A stretch of DNA of 45,125 nucleotides from Mycobacterium sp. 1164966.3 (GCF_001665395.1 NZ_LZSG01000002.1:1-45125), one strand, 5' to 3'; positions 26,895 to 37,400 are shown, counted from the stretch's first letter. Notes: a model not told the origin generated them from the letters alone. Program-made: numbers and translations.

Positions 26895-28406
26895 ATGTCC
26901 ATCGAATCGACTACGGCGCAGCGTACCAAAAGGTTCTTTCCGAATCGGCCGCCCCGCTGGTTCGTAGCCGCGGTTACCGCGATCGGCGCCATCCAGCTGT
27001 TGGCGTCGATGGACGGCACGATTACTGTCATTGCGCTTCCGAGGATCCAGAACGAACTGAGCCTGTCGAATGCGGGGCGGAGCTGGGTGGTCACAGCCTA
27101 TGTGCTGACCTTCGGGGGGCTGCTGCTGCTTGGCGGTCGTCTGGGTGACACCTTCGGGGGCAAGCGAAGCTTTATCAGCGGCGTCGCGCTTTTCACCATC
27201 GCATCAGCGCTTTGCGGCATCGCCTGGGACGGGTCCGCACTGGTGTTGGCTCGGCTGCTGCAAGGTGCCGCGGCCGCGATCATCGCACCGACAAGCATGG
27301 CGCTGGTGGCGACGACCTTTCCAAAGGGTCCCTTGCGCAATGCGACGATGGCGGTGTTCAGTGCGATGCTCGCTGTCGGCTCAATGATGGGTCTCGTGGT
27401 AGGCGGAGTGCTCACCGAAGTGTCGTGGCGGCTGGCGTTTTTAGTCAACGTGCCGCTCGGGCTGCTGGTACTTTGGCTGGCCCGAGCCGCGCTGAAGGAA
27501 ACCCAGAGGGAGCGGATGAAGCTTGACGCCACCGGGGCGATCCTGGCGACGCTGATTTGTACCGCTGTGGTCTTCGGCTTGTCGATCGGGCCGGAGAAGG
27601 GCTGGCTCTCGCCTGTTCCGATCGGTTTGGGTGTGTTGGCTCTGGCCGCTCTTGTGGCGTTCGTCTTAGTGGAGCGCACGGCCACCAACCCCGTGGTGCC
27701 GTTCAACCTATTCCGCGACCGCAACCGGCTAGCCATATTCGCGACCGTTTTTTTGTGCGGGGGGGTGCTGTTCACACTGATCGTCTTAGTCGGCGTCTAC
27801 GTGCAGGAGGTCATGGGCTACAGCACGCTGCAGGCGGGTGTCCGCTTCATCCCATTTTCCATTGCGGTGGTCATCGGGGCGGCCGCTTCGTCGCGGCTGG
27901 TACGGGATTTTTCGCCGCGGGTCGTAATGGTCATTGGCGGCGTATTGGTGCTGGCGGCCATGCTGTACGGCTCAACGCTCACTCGCAGCGTCCCGTACTT
28001 CCCAAATCTGGTGCTGCCGCTCGTCGTCGCCGCTGTCGGTATCGGCTTGGCCAACGTCCCGCTTCGTCTAGCGTTGATCGCCAGCGTCGACGTCGATCGC
28101 ATCGGCCCTGCATCCGCAATCGCGGCGATGCTACAAAATCTCGGAGGCCCAATAATGCTGGCCGCCATTCAGGCTGCCGTTACTGCGCGCACTCTGTCGC
28201 TGGGTGGCACTGAGGGGCCGGTAAAGTTCATGAATGCCGCGCAGTTGAATGCCCTGGACCACGGCATCACTTATGGCCTGCTGTGCTTGGCGGGGGTGAT
28301 CGGACTGCTCGGGGGGGTCGCGCTGTTTATCGGCTACAGCGCACAGGAGGTGGCAGACCCGCAGGAAGTCGAAGATGCGATGATCCGGCCGCGGCAAGAC
28401 TCGTGA
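26895..28406 (+). CDS. MFS drug/lipid exporter, DHA2 (EmrB/QacA) type, 14-TM
   Basis: 503 residues from ATG 26895 (MSIESTTAQR). The start of the transmembrane part is AVTAIGAIQLLASMDGTITVIALPRIQ, with the Asp in the first helix typical of DHA2 exporters. Then come SWVVTAYVLTFGGLLLLGGRLGDTFG (the G-x-x-x-D-x-x-G/G motif A) and a long series of hydrophobic helices that fits 14 segments. The frame is open back to TTG 26796 through a gtf remnant, so I reject the longer form. It is proton-driven in the family and may export the lipid or peptide product. The acyltransferase starts 12 nt downstream, so they should be co-transcribed. Confidence 0.92.
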   Translation: MSIESTTAQRTKRFFPNRPPRWFVAAVTAIGAIQLLASMDGTITVIALPRIQNELSLSNAGRSWVVTAYVLTFGGLLLLGGRLGDTFGGKRSFISGVALFTIASALCGIAWDGSALVLARLLQGAAAAIIAPTSMALVATTFPKGPLRNATMAVFSAMLAVGSMMGLVVGGVLTEVSWRLAFLVNVPLGLLVLWLARAALKETQRERMKLDATGAILATLICTAVVFGLSIGPEKGWLSPVPIGLGVLALAALVAFVLVERTATNPVVPFNLFRDRNRLAIFATVFLCGGVLFTLIVLVGVYVQEVMGYSTLQAGVRFIPFSIAVVIGAAASSRLVRDFSPRVVMVIGGVLVLAAMLYGSTLTRSVPYFPNLVLPLVVAAVGIGLANVPLRLALIASVDVDRIGPASAIAAMLQNLGGPIMLAAIQAAVTARTLSLGGTEGPVKFMNAAQLNALDHGITYGLLCLAGVIGLLGGVALFIGYSAQEVADPQEVEDAMIRPRQDS

Positions 28407-28417
28407 AAGGCTGATGA

Positions 28418-29869
28418 GTGGCAGTTTGGATGCGTCCTGCACCTGCGTCCGTTGACAGCCGCACACCCAACGGTGATGCGCGCCCGGACAATCGGCTCGC
28501 GTTACTGGACCAGGCATTTTACAAGGGGCAGCTCGCCACCGGCCAAAAACAAGTCATGCAAATCATTTGGGTTTATGAGCACCCGCTTGATTTCGACGGG
28601 CTCAGGCGTTTTCACCACAATCTCGCTCACAACGAAATGCTGGCACGGCGCATCGAGCGTTCGCCGCTACCGTTCGCCCGGCATAGGTGGGTCTCGGATC
28701 CGAATCCGCCGGACATCGACATTGCCGAGCGCCCCCGTCCACGCGCTGAACTCAGCGACTGGGCTGATGAACGCTCGCAGATCCCGACTGATCCGGAATC
28801 GGGTCCCGGCTGGCATCTCGGCGTCCTCCCCCTCACCGATGGCTCGACCGCGGTGACCCTGGTTGTTTCCCACTTCCTCGTCGACGGAATCGGGCTCGCT
28901 CTCGTCATGGCGGAAGCGATCATGGGCACCACGCGCAATCTCGGCCTCCCGCCCCCGAGTTCACGCACGCGACGGGGCGCACTTGCCCAGGATGCCCGGC
29001 TGACGGCGCGGGAAGTACCCGAGGCGGCCCGGGCGCTGGGCGCGGTGGCAAAACTGGCCAATCATCACCGCCGCGAGCTTGTCGCAGCGGCAAAAGAGGC
29101 CCGTCGTTACCAGCAAGGCATCTCCCGATCACCGGCATCCCCACCGGTCGCCCTTTCCGGCGGCGATGGCGATGAGGTCGTCGTCGTACCATCCATCACA
29201 ATCCACGTCGGGCTTGATGACTGGGATGCGCGCGCGAAGGCGCTTGGCGGCACGAGTAATGCGCTGGCGGCAGGGCTGGCTGCGAAACTCGGCGAGCGCA
29301 TGGGGCGACGACGTGCCAGCGATGGCGCCGTCACCCTGCAACTCCCGTTTAGCGACCGCGCAGAGGGTGATACGCGCGCCAACGCAATGTCGTTTGCGTA
29401 CGTCAGCGTCGACCCGACGCGGGTGACTACTGATCTCAATGACGTGCGCGCCGCGGTCAAAGAAGCCCTGAGCACCGTGCGGGAGACGTCAGATGAGTCC
29501 TCGCCTCTCCTTTGGCTGACCCAGTTCATGCCGAAACGAACGTCGAAATGGCTGTCCGATGTGATGGTGGTCGGCGCGACCGATCTTCCGGTGTTTTGTT
29601 CTAATTTCGGCGACGTCGGCGCGGTGCTGCGTCGCCTCGATGGCACCGACGCCGAGTACAACACCGCGCGGGCGATCGGACAAGGTGTAACGCGGCGGTG
29701 GCTTGAGCAGGCAGGCGGTCAATTGCGACTGCAGTCTTGGCGTATCGGCGGCAAAATTGCCATGACGGTCCTCGCCTACCAGCCGGGCGCGGAGAACACG
29801 AACGCCGCTTTGCGTGAGCTGGCTGCGCAGACGCTCGCCGAGTTCGGCCTGACTGGCGCGATTGACTAA
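28418..29869 (+). CDS. Condensation-fold acyltransferase, PapA/wax-ester-synthase-like (copy 1)
   Basis: 483 residues, a two-lobed condensation-fold protein. The catalytic HxxxDG motif is SHFLVDGIG in the first third. The second lobe has DLPVFCSNFGDVG at the place of the family's structural motif. Homologues of this fold transfer acyl groups from CoA or ACP to an alcohol, in mycobacteria often onto sugars or diols. It starts at GTG 28418 with AAAGG seven bases before it, just after the exporter. A full-length paralogue lies at 40906-42327 behind the PKS. It probably acylates a sugar or lipid hydroxyl of the product; the substrate is unknown. Confidence 0.8.
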   Translation: MAVWMRPAPASVDSRTPNGDARPDNRLALLDQAFYKGQLATGQKQVMQIIWVYEHPLDFDGLRRFHHNLAHNEMLARRIERSPLPFARHRWVSDPNPPDIDIAERPRPRAELSDWADERSQIPTDPESGPGWHLGVLPLTDGSTAVTLVVSHFLVDGIGLALVMAEAIMGTTRNLGLPPPSSRTRRGALAQDARLTAREVPEAARALGAVAKLANHHRRELVAAAKEARRYQQGISRSPASPPVALSGGDGDEVVVVPSITIHVGLDDWDARAKALGGTSNALAAGLAAKLGERMGRRRASDGAVTLQLPFSDRAEGDTRANAMSFAYVSVDPTRVTTDLNDVRAAVKEALSTVRETSDESSPLLWLTQFMPKRTSKWLSDVMVVGATDLPVFCSNFGDVGAVLRRLDGTDAEYNTARAIGQGVTRRWLEQAGGQLRLQSWRIGGKIAMTVLAYQPGAENTNAALRELAAQTLAEFGLTGAID

Positions 29870-29931
29870 TCATCGCGTATCACCTCAATGCGCAGGGCCG
29901 CCCAACCATCTCGACGGGTCGCCTCCAACTA

Positions 29932-31212
29932 TCAGCCAACGCGACTCAGACGGACCTTCGCTTCCAGGAGATCGGCGGCGGCTACAACGCTTTCAGTGGG
30001 TTGGGTGATTCGGGTGGCGAACTCGCAGGCCCGCGCGACGTAGTCAGGGGCGAGAATGCTACGCAGGTCCGCAACGAGCGATTCTCGGGTAGCGCTCGAG
30101 AACCGGCGGGCCGTCCCCACCTTCAATCGTTTGATCCGAGCTCCCCAGAGCAATTGATCGAACCACGTCCAGAGAATCAACGTGGGGATTCCGGCTCGTA
30201 GACCCGCAGCGGTGGTGCCCGCGCCGCCGTGGTGCACGACCGCGCGGCAAGCCGAAAAAACGGCCGCGAAATTCACCGTGCTCACCACTTTGACGTGCTC
30301 GAAATGGTGGAGGTCGCTAAAGTCGCTCCACCCGGCGCAAACCAGCGCCCGCAACCCTAACTCTTCGCAGGTTGCAGCGATCATCGCCAACGTGTCTCCG
30401 GGAGATTCGACCGGCATGCTGCCAAACCCGAAAAAAATCGGCGGCGTCCCCTCGGCAATCCACGACAAGGCCTCATCGTCAGCGTCGGTCGGCAACTCCA
30501 TCGTCAGCGCTCCGACAAACGGCCTTGAAGAACCATTGGGCCCGTTCCATTTGGCCCATTCCGCCGCCAGGCCCGGAAAACAAACCTCATCGTAGGCCTG
30601 GATCTCCAGCGACTCGCGCGCGGCAATTCGCCGCGACGCGCGACACGTTGCCTTCGGAAGGCCCAGTGTACGGCGCTGCGCGTCTTCGGCCTCCTTCGCC
30701 ATGCGCCAACCGAGCCAGTCGTCGAGCGCCATCGCGAACCTGCAAAGCGGACTCGGGAGAAATGGCACGAGCTGACCGTTGGGCCGCGCCGGGTGGTAGT
30801 GCAGCGTGGCCAACGGAATGTCGTAATACTCCGCGACATTGGCGGCCGGCTGCTCGAAACTCAGACCTGTGAACAGCAGGTCGGCCCCGTCCGCCAGCGA
30901 CCACAGGGTTGTGCTGATCCGCTCCCAACATTCGGTGATGGGCGCCCTCACATCACGCGCCGACCCGACCAGATCTTGAATGTTCCAAAAGCCACGGAAG
31001 AACCGCGTCCAGAGGTCGCGGTGCGCTTCGAGCCACTCGCGCGTCTCCAAACCGTACGCTACTGCCGCGAGCCCAGCCGCCTCGGCGAAGCCAACCAGGT
31101 CGGGCGGAACGGCCATACGCACGTCGTGCCCACGGCGCTGCAGCTCCTGGCCGACAGCGGCACACGGCTCGATATCGCCGCGACTTCCATAGCTTGCCAG
31201 CACAAATCTCAT
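29932..31212 (-). CDS. GPL-type glycosyltransferase, GT1/UGT fold (copy 4)
   Basis: 426 residues, opening MRFVLASYGSRGDIEP; the HHGGAGTT donor motif and AGIPTLILWTW follow, and the family block SLEIQAYDEVCFPGLA lies in the middle. It is most like copies 2 and 3. A longer frame opens at 31260, but its first 16 residues (Arg-rich) do not match the other copies, and ATG 31212 gives the shared N-terminus. Sugar donor and acceptor are unknown. It is tail to tail with the acyltransferase copy 1 (62 nt). Confidence 0.92.
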   Translation of the reverse strand: MRFVLASYGSRGDIEPCAAVGQELQRRGHDVRMAVPPDLVGFAEAAGLAAVAYGLETREWLEAHRDLWTRFFRGFWNIQDLVGSARDVRAPITECWERISTTLWSLADGADLLFTGLSFEQPAANVAEYYDIPLATLHYHPARPNGQLVPFLPSPLCRFAMALDDWLGWRMAKEAEDAQRRTLGLPKATCRASRRIAARESLEIQAYDEVCFPGLAAEWAKWNGPNGSSRPFVGALTMELPTDADDEALSWIAEGTPPIFFGFGSMPVESPGDTLAMIAATCEELGLRALVCAGWSDFSDLHHFEHVKVVSTVNFAAVFSACRAVVHHGGAGTTAAGLRAGIPTLILWTWFDQLLWGARIKRLKVGTARRFSSATRESLVADLRSILAPDYVARACEFATRITQPTESVVAAADLLEAKVRLSRVG

Positions 31213-31744
31213 CGCAAAAATCCTATCCCTTCGCCGGTGACTCCGCGGCCGAGGAGCCAAAAGACTTGCGGCACAGTGACATTAGTTGTCCCCAAATTGA
31301 CGAGGAAAGGTTGATTTGCACGCGGTCAAAGGCTGCACCGGCTGGCCGTATGGCAGCAGTACGATTGGCGACGCCCCGTGGCGACTGCCTGCATTGAGGA
31401 CAGCTACCGCGGCCGCCGGTTCGGTCGTGCGCTAGATGTCGTACCTCGTGGTTCGTTGGGCCAGCATAAAGCGTCGTCGCGGGGGCCGCCGAATATGACC
31501 CGTCGATTGCACTTGGGTGCATGGTTTTTGATCGTGCTCAACGCTGTCGAGTCTGGTGGTCACCAGCAAGCGTTCCCCGAAAGGTCTGACACACCGAGTC
31601 GCCGGCGCCAGACGGGGTGCCCAACTCGGTTTGGTCGTTCATCGAGTCATCTGCGGCGCTGCGCCGAGTGGGCATCGAGGTTTCCGGAAACGCTGGATCG
31701 CAAGAGAGCGCCGTGTAAACTTCGGCCTCGGCGAAAGGGGCTGC
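31213..31744. other. Divergent intergenic region between Gtf copy 4 and hydroxylase
   Basis: More than 500 bp with no gene I can support. Short open frames on both strands have no recognisable domain. It may be degraded sequence or a promoter region for two divergent genes. AAAGGGG at about 31734 is the ribosome-binding site of the next gene. Confidence 0.5.
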
Positions 31745-32509
31745 ATGGACCAGACGCATGGGTTCTTCTGGCGGATACTCGGACGTCTCATCATGCCGAT
31801 TTTCGGTGCGCTCTACCGCCTTTACAGCCGGTCTTCGATATTCGGCGACCAGGAGTTCTTCGAAAATAAAGACTTCCCTTGGGTTGAGACGGTCGAGGCT
31901 GATTGGCGCAAGGTCCGCGCCGAGCTCGATGCGCTGCTGCCCTACGCGGCGGACATGCCGAATTTTCAGGACATCTCGAAGGACCAGATCGGCCTTACCC
32001 AGGACGACGGCTGGAAGACATTCTTCTTCTACGCCTACGGTATAAAGGCGGCGGCCAATTGTCGTCGCTGTCCGGAAACAGCCAAGCTCCTGAAGAAGAT
32101 GCCGGGCATGAAGACCGCTTTCTTCTCGATCCTCGCGCCCGGGAAACACCTGCCGCCACATCATGGTGCTTACAAGGGCGTGCTCCGTCTTCATCTGGGG
32201 CTGCTCGTCCCCGAGCCGGCCGAGATGTGTGCCATCCGAGTCGGGTCGCAGACCCGTCATTGGGAGGAGGGCCGGGTGATGATCTTCGACGACACCTTCG
32301 AGCACGAAGCTTGGAACCGGACGGACGGGATGCGGGCCATCCTTTTTGTCGACATCGTAAGGCCGATGCGCTTCCCGGCTAATGTGCTGAACCAGGTGGC
32401 GACCTGGGCAATCGCACTCTCGCCCTTCGTGCTCGGCAGCTTCGGTAGCTACCTTCGCTGGGAAAAGCGTTTTGAGACTGTCGTCAATCAGGCCGCCACG
32501 GCGGGCTAG
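31745..32509 (+). CDS. Aspartyl/asparaginyl beta-hydroxylase-fold dioxygenase, LpxO-like
   Basis: 254 residues. The fold belongs to the Fe(II)/2-oxoglutarate dioxygenases that include LpxO (lipid A acyl hydroxylase). The iron-site motif LPPHHGAYKGVLRLHLGL (His at 139/140 and 150) and the second metal/His region FDDTFEHEAWN (His 187) are clear. Hydrophobic stretches at residues 8-26 and near 219-233 suggest membrane association, as in LpxO. ATG 31745 has AAAGGGG just upstream; the frame continues back to 31556 but without resemblance. In this setting it may hydroxylate the acyl chain or an amino-acid side chain. It lies upstream of the alpha/beta hydrolase on the same strand. Confidence 0.88.
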   Translation: MDQTHGFFWRILGRLIMPIFGALYRLYSRSSIFGDQEFFENKDFPWVETVEADWRKVRAELDALLPYAADMPNFQDISKDQIGLTQDDGWKTFFFYAYGIKAAANCRRCPETAKLLKKMPGMKTAFFSILAPGKHLPPHHGAYKGVLRLHLGLLVPEPAEMCAIRVGSQTRHWEEGRVMIFDDTFEHEAWNRTDGMRAILFVDIVRPMRFPANVLNQVATWAIALSPFVLGSFGSYLRWEKRFETVVNQAATAG

Positions 32510-32773
32510 CGAGTTAACCCAGACCTATTTCTGTGCCTGTCTATGGCTGAGGAGTGATCCGAAAGCCCGGCCATCTGGTGTTTGGCGTCGAATGGCCCAT
32601 GTCGCAGGATGAAGCTTCTGTTGGTTTTGGAAGTGGCGACGCGTTCTCCGTCACCCAGCCGCAAGGTCCCGCGCCCCCGAAGGGCTAGCGATCTGGAACA
32701 GGACAGAGAATTTGTCCTCCAGGATTTGAACAAACGGCGGATACAACCCCCCTGGACACTGTATGGTCGGGTC

Positions 32774-33703
32774 GTGATCTGGCCGCACCGCCGGTTGGTT
32801 GACATCGGCGACAAAGTGCTATGTACCCGCGTGATGGGTCACGGTCCTACTGTCGTCCTCGAAGCCGGCGGCACCGGTGAAGGTACGAGCGGCGACGACT
32901 TCGGCGGTTTGGAAGAGCGGCTTGCCGCGTTTGCGACGGTGCTGACCTATGACCGCGCTGGCAGTGGAAGGTCTGACGGTCCGCCACGTCGCAGCGTTGC
33001 TGACATGGCAGATGACCTGCACGCGCTACTTCGTTCTCTCGGGTGTGCCACGCCGGTAATCATCGTCGGGTGGTCGAACGGGGCCATTGTCGCAGAAATG
33101 TTCGCTGCCCGATATCCAGCCAACGTAGCGGGGCTCGTATTGCTCGACCCGGCGGTAGCCACGGAGTCTCGGATTCTCCAATCCATTGCCGTCGCCCTCA
33201 GCACCGTCTGCCTTTGGGTAACTGGGCTTCTCGCGCTGACCGGTTTTTTCAGCACGCGTGCTGGCCGAACCTTGCTTCGGTGCCTTGCTCCCGCGAACTT
33301 CAGTCAGGAGGGACTTAACTGGATCTCCCGGATGATCTCTGCGAATCCGCGGGTGGGATTGCAGACCGCATTGACCGTGTCGCACGCTGGCCGCTATCTG
33401 CGGGAGGTGGCGGCGGAATTGCGCGGCGCTGAGTTGCCGAGCGTTCCAGTGCGGGTGGTCCTCCCTCAATCGCCAACCGGCGCTCCAGCTGCGCAACCCC
33501 ACTATTGTGACCCCTATCGCGAACTCGCTGAGCGATTTCCACAGGGAGAGCTCGTCTTCGCGGACAGGGCAAGTCATTTGCTCCCCATCGACCGACCCGA
33601 TCTCGTCGCCGCGATCGTGCATGACCTGCTGCCGCGAGATCGAACCACGCAGATTGCGCCGAACCGGGTCAGCTCCTTTCAGGACAGAAGCAAAGCCGGT
33701 TAG
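32774..33703 (+). CDS. Alpha/beta hydrolase
   Basis: About 309 residues. The fold shows VVLEAGGTGEG near the oxyanion-hole region, YDRAGSGRSDG, the nucleophile elbow VGWSNGA (GxSxG) and a terminal ASHLLPIDRPDLV with the catalytic His. Family members hydrolyse esters or amides; a role in trimming acyl groups is possible but not shown. Start: GTG 32774 (MVIWPHRRL) gives a length near the family average. The frame is open back to ATG 32609 and TTG 32582, but that part looks unlike a real protein; the start is uncertain. Confidence 0.78.
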   Translation: MIWPHRRLVDIGDKVLCTRVMGHGPTVVLEAGGTGEGTSGDDFGGLEERLAAFATVLTYDRAGSGRSDGPPRRSVADMADDLHALLRSLGCATPVIIVGWSNGAIVAEMFAARYPANVAGLVLLDPAVATESRILQSIAVALSTVCLWVTGLLALTGFFSTRAGRTLLRCLAPANFSQEGLNWISRMISANPRVGLQTALTVSHAGRYLREVAAELRGAELPSVPVRVVLPQSPTGAPAAQPHYCDPYRELAERFPQGELVFADRASHLLPIDRPDLVAAIVHDLLPRDRTTQIAPNRVSSFQDRSKAG

Positions 33704-33907
33704 CACAGCCTGCTCGACTTCATGCGTTTACGACTGGGCAGGTCGGGCTCCGTTGTATCTGTCGCGCAGGTGTCAACGCGCTTGGCTAGTTACCAGTGAG
33801 CGATTCGCCGAAATCGGCTGATGCGACACGTGGGCGCGAAACCCTGCTGCGCTTTGCGCTGTAGCAGACCAGCGTCGAGGTAGGTTCGCTGTCGCGGCTT
33901 GAATTTT

Positions 33908-34135
33908 CTAGTCAGAGGCTCTTTCCGCTGCCAGCCTGTCGCGCAAGCTCTTTGGCCGAATGTCGGGCCAATTCTGTTCGATGTAGTCCAGACAGGCGGC
34001 GCGGTCGGCTTCGCCGAAAACCACCCGCCAGCCGGCGGGAACATCGGCGAAGGTCGGCCACAGGCTGTGCTGTTCTTCGTCGTTGATCAGGACGAAAAAC
34101 CTGCCACTCTCATCGTCGAACGGGTTGACGCTCAC
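33908..34135 (-). CDS. mbtH: Second MbtH-like protein (75 aa), not adjacent to an NRPS
   Basis: 75 residues with the MbtH signature: [18 protein letters not shown] and [18 protein letters not shown]. It differs from the first copy at about one position in four. GTG 34135 is the start, with GGAGAAGC just upstream. It is on its own: the PKS diverges from it and an alpha/beta hydrolase converges on it. The nearest other NRPS on the same strand ends 8 kb upstream at 42348. The bases before the start match those before the first mbtH, so the copy arose by duplication including its leader. It may serve the thioesterase-ended NRPS. Confidence 0.93.
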   Translation of the reverse strand: MSVNPFDDESGRFFVLINDEEQHSLWPTFADVPAGWRVVFGEADRAACLDYIEQNWPDIRPKSLRDRLAAERASD

Positions 34136-34491
34136 GCTTCTCCAGACCGTCTAGTACAAGTGAAACCGTTCCCAACCGTAGTGGAGGGCATCAGCGCCTG
34201 TCGCAGTTTCGAAAAATTCTCCTGCGGCTGAAGTCTCACGCACGGCCTTGAGGGCGACCAGCATCTGGCCGCGCTGCTTACCGACATCACGATTGGGTAA
34301 CAACCTCATCAGTTTTCCTTAACGCCCGGCGCCTTGCGTAATACCCTCCCCCTGCTCCAGGCCGCCCATTCGGCTCGGCCGTAGGAGGCCATCAATCGGG
34401 CGTGATGTAGCAACCTGCGCAGTCGCAAGACTGTAGCGTCTTGAGTCGAGCGACCTATACGGCCAGCTAGTCATCGCTACTAGGAGGCGGA
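34136..34491. other. Divergent intergenic region, mbtH copy 2 / PKS
   Basis: No gene seen. It should hold promoters for both flanking genes. The first about 40 bases (34136-34175) resemble the leader of the first mbtH copy: both contain CTCCAGACC, TCTA and AGTGAAAC in the same order, read on the plus strand. Confidence 0.55.
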
Positions 34492-37400
34492 ATGGATCCA
34501 TCTCGAGCGATCGATGACGGTGTGCATCGCCACGCTTCACCGGATTCTTCGCCCGACGTGACGACCACACCTGCCACCCCGATCGCCATCGTCGGCATGG
34601 CATGCCGGCTTCCTGGGGGAATCGATTCGCCCGAACGGCTATGGGAAGCGTTGCTGCGTGGCGATGACCTGATCACCGAAGTCCCGCCCGACCGCTGGGA
34701 CGCCGAGGAATACTACGACCCCGAGGTCGGGGTACCAGGTCGCTCGATTACGAAGTGGGGCTCATTCCTGGACGACGTTGCCGGATTCGACTCCGACTTC
34801 TTCCGGCTCGACGAACGGGAGGCGACCGCGATCGACCCGCAGCATCGGCTATTGCTGGAAACCTCTTGGGAGGCAGTGGAACACGCTGGTATCAACCCGA
34901 CAAGTCTGGTTGGTACACGCACCGGTGTTTACGTGGGTTTGACGCATGACGACTACATATCTGTGGCGGCCGATGCCCACGCCTTGGAGGGGCCGTACGG
35001 ATTTTTGGGCAGCAATTACAGCCTGGCGTCTGGGCGCATCGCCTACGCCATGGACCTGCGCGGTCCGGCTATAACAGTGGATACCGCATGTTCTTCTGGC
35101 CTCGTCACTGTGCACATGGCACGCCGCAGCTTGCAGGACCGGGAATGCGACCTGGCTCTGGCGGGCGGTGTCTCGGTGACGTTGGATCCAAGGAAATTCG
35201 CCGCGGGGTCGGCGGGCGGCATGCTGTCGCCGACCGGACACTGCCACGCGTTCGACGTCGCCGCGGACGGGTTCGCCTCCGGGGAGGGCTGCGCGATGGT
35301 ACTGCTCAAGCGGTTACCGGATGCGCTGCGCGACCGTGACCGGATCTTGGCCGTGATCCGCGGCACCGCCTTGAACAACGATGGCCGCACCGCGACCATC
35401 ACCACACCATCACGGCCCGCCCAAGTCGACGCCTACCGAACCGCTTTGGCCGTGGCGGACGTCGATCCGAGCACCGTCGGCATGGTGGAGGCCCACGGCA
35501 CCGGCACGCCAGTGGGAGATCCCATCGAATTCGCGAGTCTGGCAGAGGTTTACGGCCGCACCGGCCCATGCGCCCTGGGGTCGGCGAAGACGAATTTCGG
35601 ACACAACCAGTCCACCTCGGGCACGTTGGGATTGATGAAGGCGGTCCTAGTCCTGCAGCGAGGCATTGTTCCGAAAAATCTGCACTTTTCCCGCCTGCCC
35701 GATGAACTCGCCCAAATCGAAACCAATCTGTTCGTACCGGTAGAAAATGCGCCATGGCCGGGCGACGACCACCGACCGAGGCGGGCGGCCGTGTCAGCCT
35801 ACGGGTTCAACGGAACCAACGCTCACGCAATTTTGGAGCAGGCTCCGGAGATCCCCGAAACCACCAGAGAAGCCGAAACACTGCCATCGACTAGTCAGGC
35901 AGCTCTGCTTTTTCCGCTTTCGTCCACTTCAGCCACCGAGCTGCGCCGCACTGCTGGCAGGCTGGCGGACTGGCTACAAGCACACGACGACGTCGCGCTA
36001 ACGGACGTTGCTTACACCCTGGCGCGCCGTCGCGGGCACCGCTCGGTACGCACAGCGGTCATCGCCGACAACCCTGAGGAGCTTGCGGCGGGGTTGCGCG
36101 AGATCGCCGACGGAGATACTCCCTATCAACCCGCGGTCGGACGCGACGATCAAGGTCCGGTGTGGGTGTTTTCCGGGCACGGATCACAGTGGCCAGGCAT
36201 GGGTGCTGAGCTTTTGGCCAGTGAGCCGGTATTCGCCGCTACCGTCTCCGCGGTCGAACCATTGATCGCCCAGGAGTCTGGATTTTCGGTAATCGAAGCA
36301 ATGACGGCACCTACGGTAGTGTCCGGCGTTGACCGGGTGCAGCCGACCCTGTTCGCGATGCAGGTCGCGCTGGCGGCCACGATGAAATCGTACGGAGTGC
36401 GCCCGGGCGCGGTGATCGGTCACTCGCTGGGAGAGATCGCGGCGGCGGTGGTCGCCGGGGCGCTGTCTTTGGAAGACGGGGTCCGCGTGATCTGCCGCCG
36501 CTCACGGTTGATGTCCCGCATCACCGGTTCGGGGGCCATGGCATCGGTGGTATTGCCCGCCCAGCAAGTGCTTTCCGAGTTGATGGCCCGCGGGATCGAT
36601 GACGTCGTGATCGCGGTCGTGGCTTCACCGGAGTCCACGGTGATCGGCGGGGCCACCGAGACGGTCCGCGAGCTGGTGGCCTCGTGGGAGCAGCGCGAAG
36701 TGATGGCCCGTGAGGTGGCTATCGACCTGGCATCGCACACTCCGCAGGTCATACCCATCCTCGACGAACTGGCCGACGCCCTGGTCGACCTAACGCCAAA
36801 GACCCCGGAAATTCCGTTCTACTCGACGAGCATGTTCGATCCGCGTGAGCAGCCGGTGTGCGATGGTCATTACTGGGTGGACAACCTGCGGCGCACGGTT
36901 CGGTTCGCGGCCGCAGTGCGTGCTGCCATGGAGGATGGCTTCCGAGTCTTCGGCGAGTTGGCGCCACACCCCTTGCTCACCCACCCCCTTGAGCAGAACG
37001 CCCGCAGCCTCGACATGCCGGTGGCCGCCCTGGCCAGCATGCGACGACGCGAACTGGACGTACCGCCCGCTGGTGAGCAGGAACTTCCGCGCGGATTGCA
37101 ATCGTTCCTGGCAGATTTGCACAATGCGGGCGCCGCGGTCGACTTTTCCGCGCTGTACCCGAACGGGCGGCTGGTTGACGTGCCGCTGCCGAGTTGGACT
37201 CACCGCCGGCTATTTTTGAGCGCTGACAATCAGGAACCTACCCCGACCCACGGCGGATGCGCAGTTCAGGTACATCCCCTGCTGGGACAGCATGTGCGCT
37301 TGCCGGGGGAGCCGGAACGGCACGTCTGGCAGGGACAGGTCGGTACCGGCGCTCAGCCTTGGCTGGGCGATCATCAGGTCCGCAATGTGGCTGTGCTTCC

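Noticed and set aside
31556..31744. N-terminal extension of the LpxO-like gene
   Set aside because: The sequence does not resemble the family, and ATG 31745 has a good ribosome-binding site.
31213..31744. Possible insertion sequence or gene remnant in the long gap
   Set aside because: No transposase motif, terminal inverted repeat or recognisable homology could be seen by eye.
33840..33880. Hairpin-like CTGCTGCGC...GCGCTGTAGCAG near the end of mbtH copy 2
   Set aside because: The stem has an internal bulge and no T-run; too weak to call a terminator.
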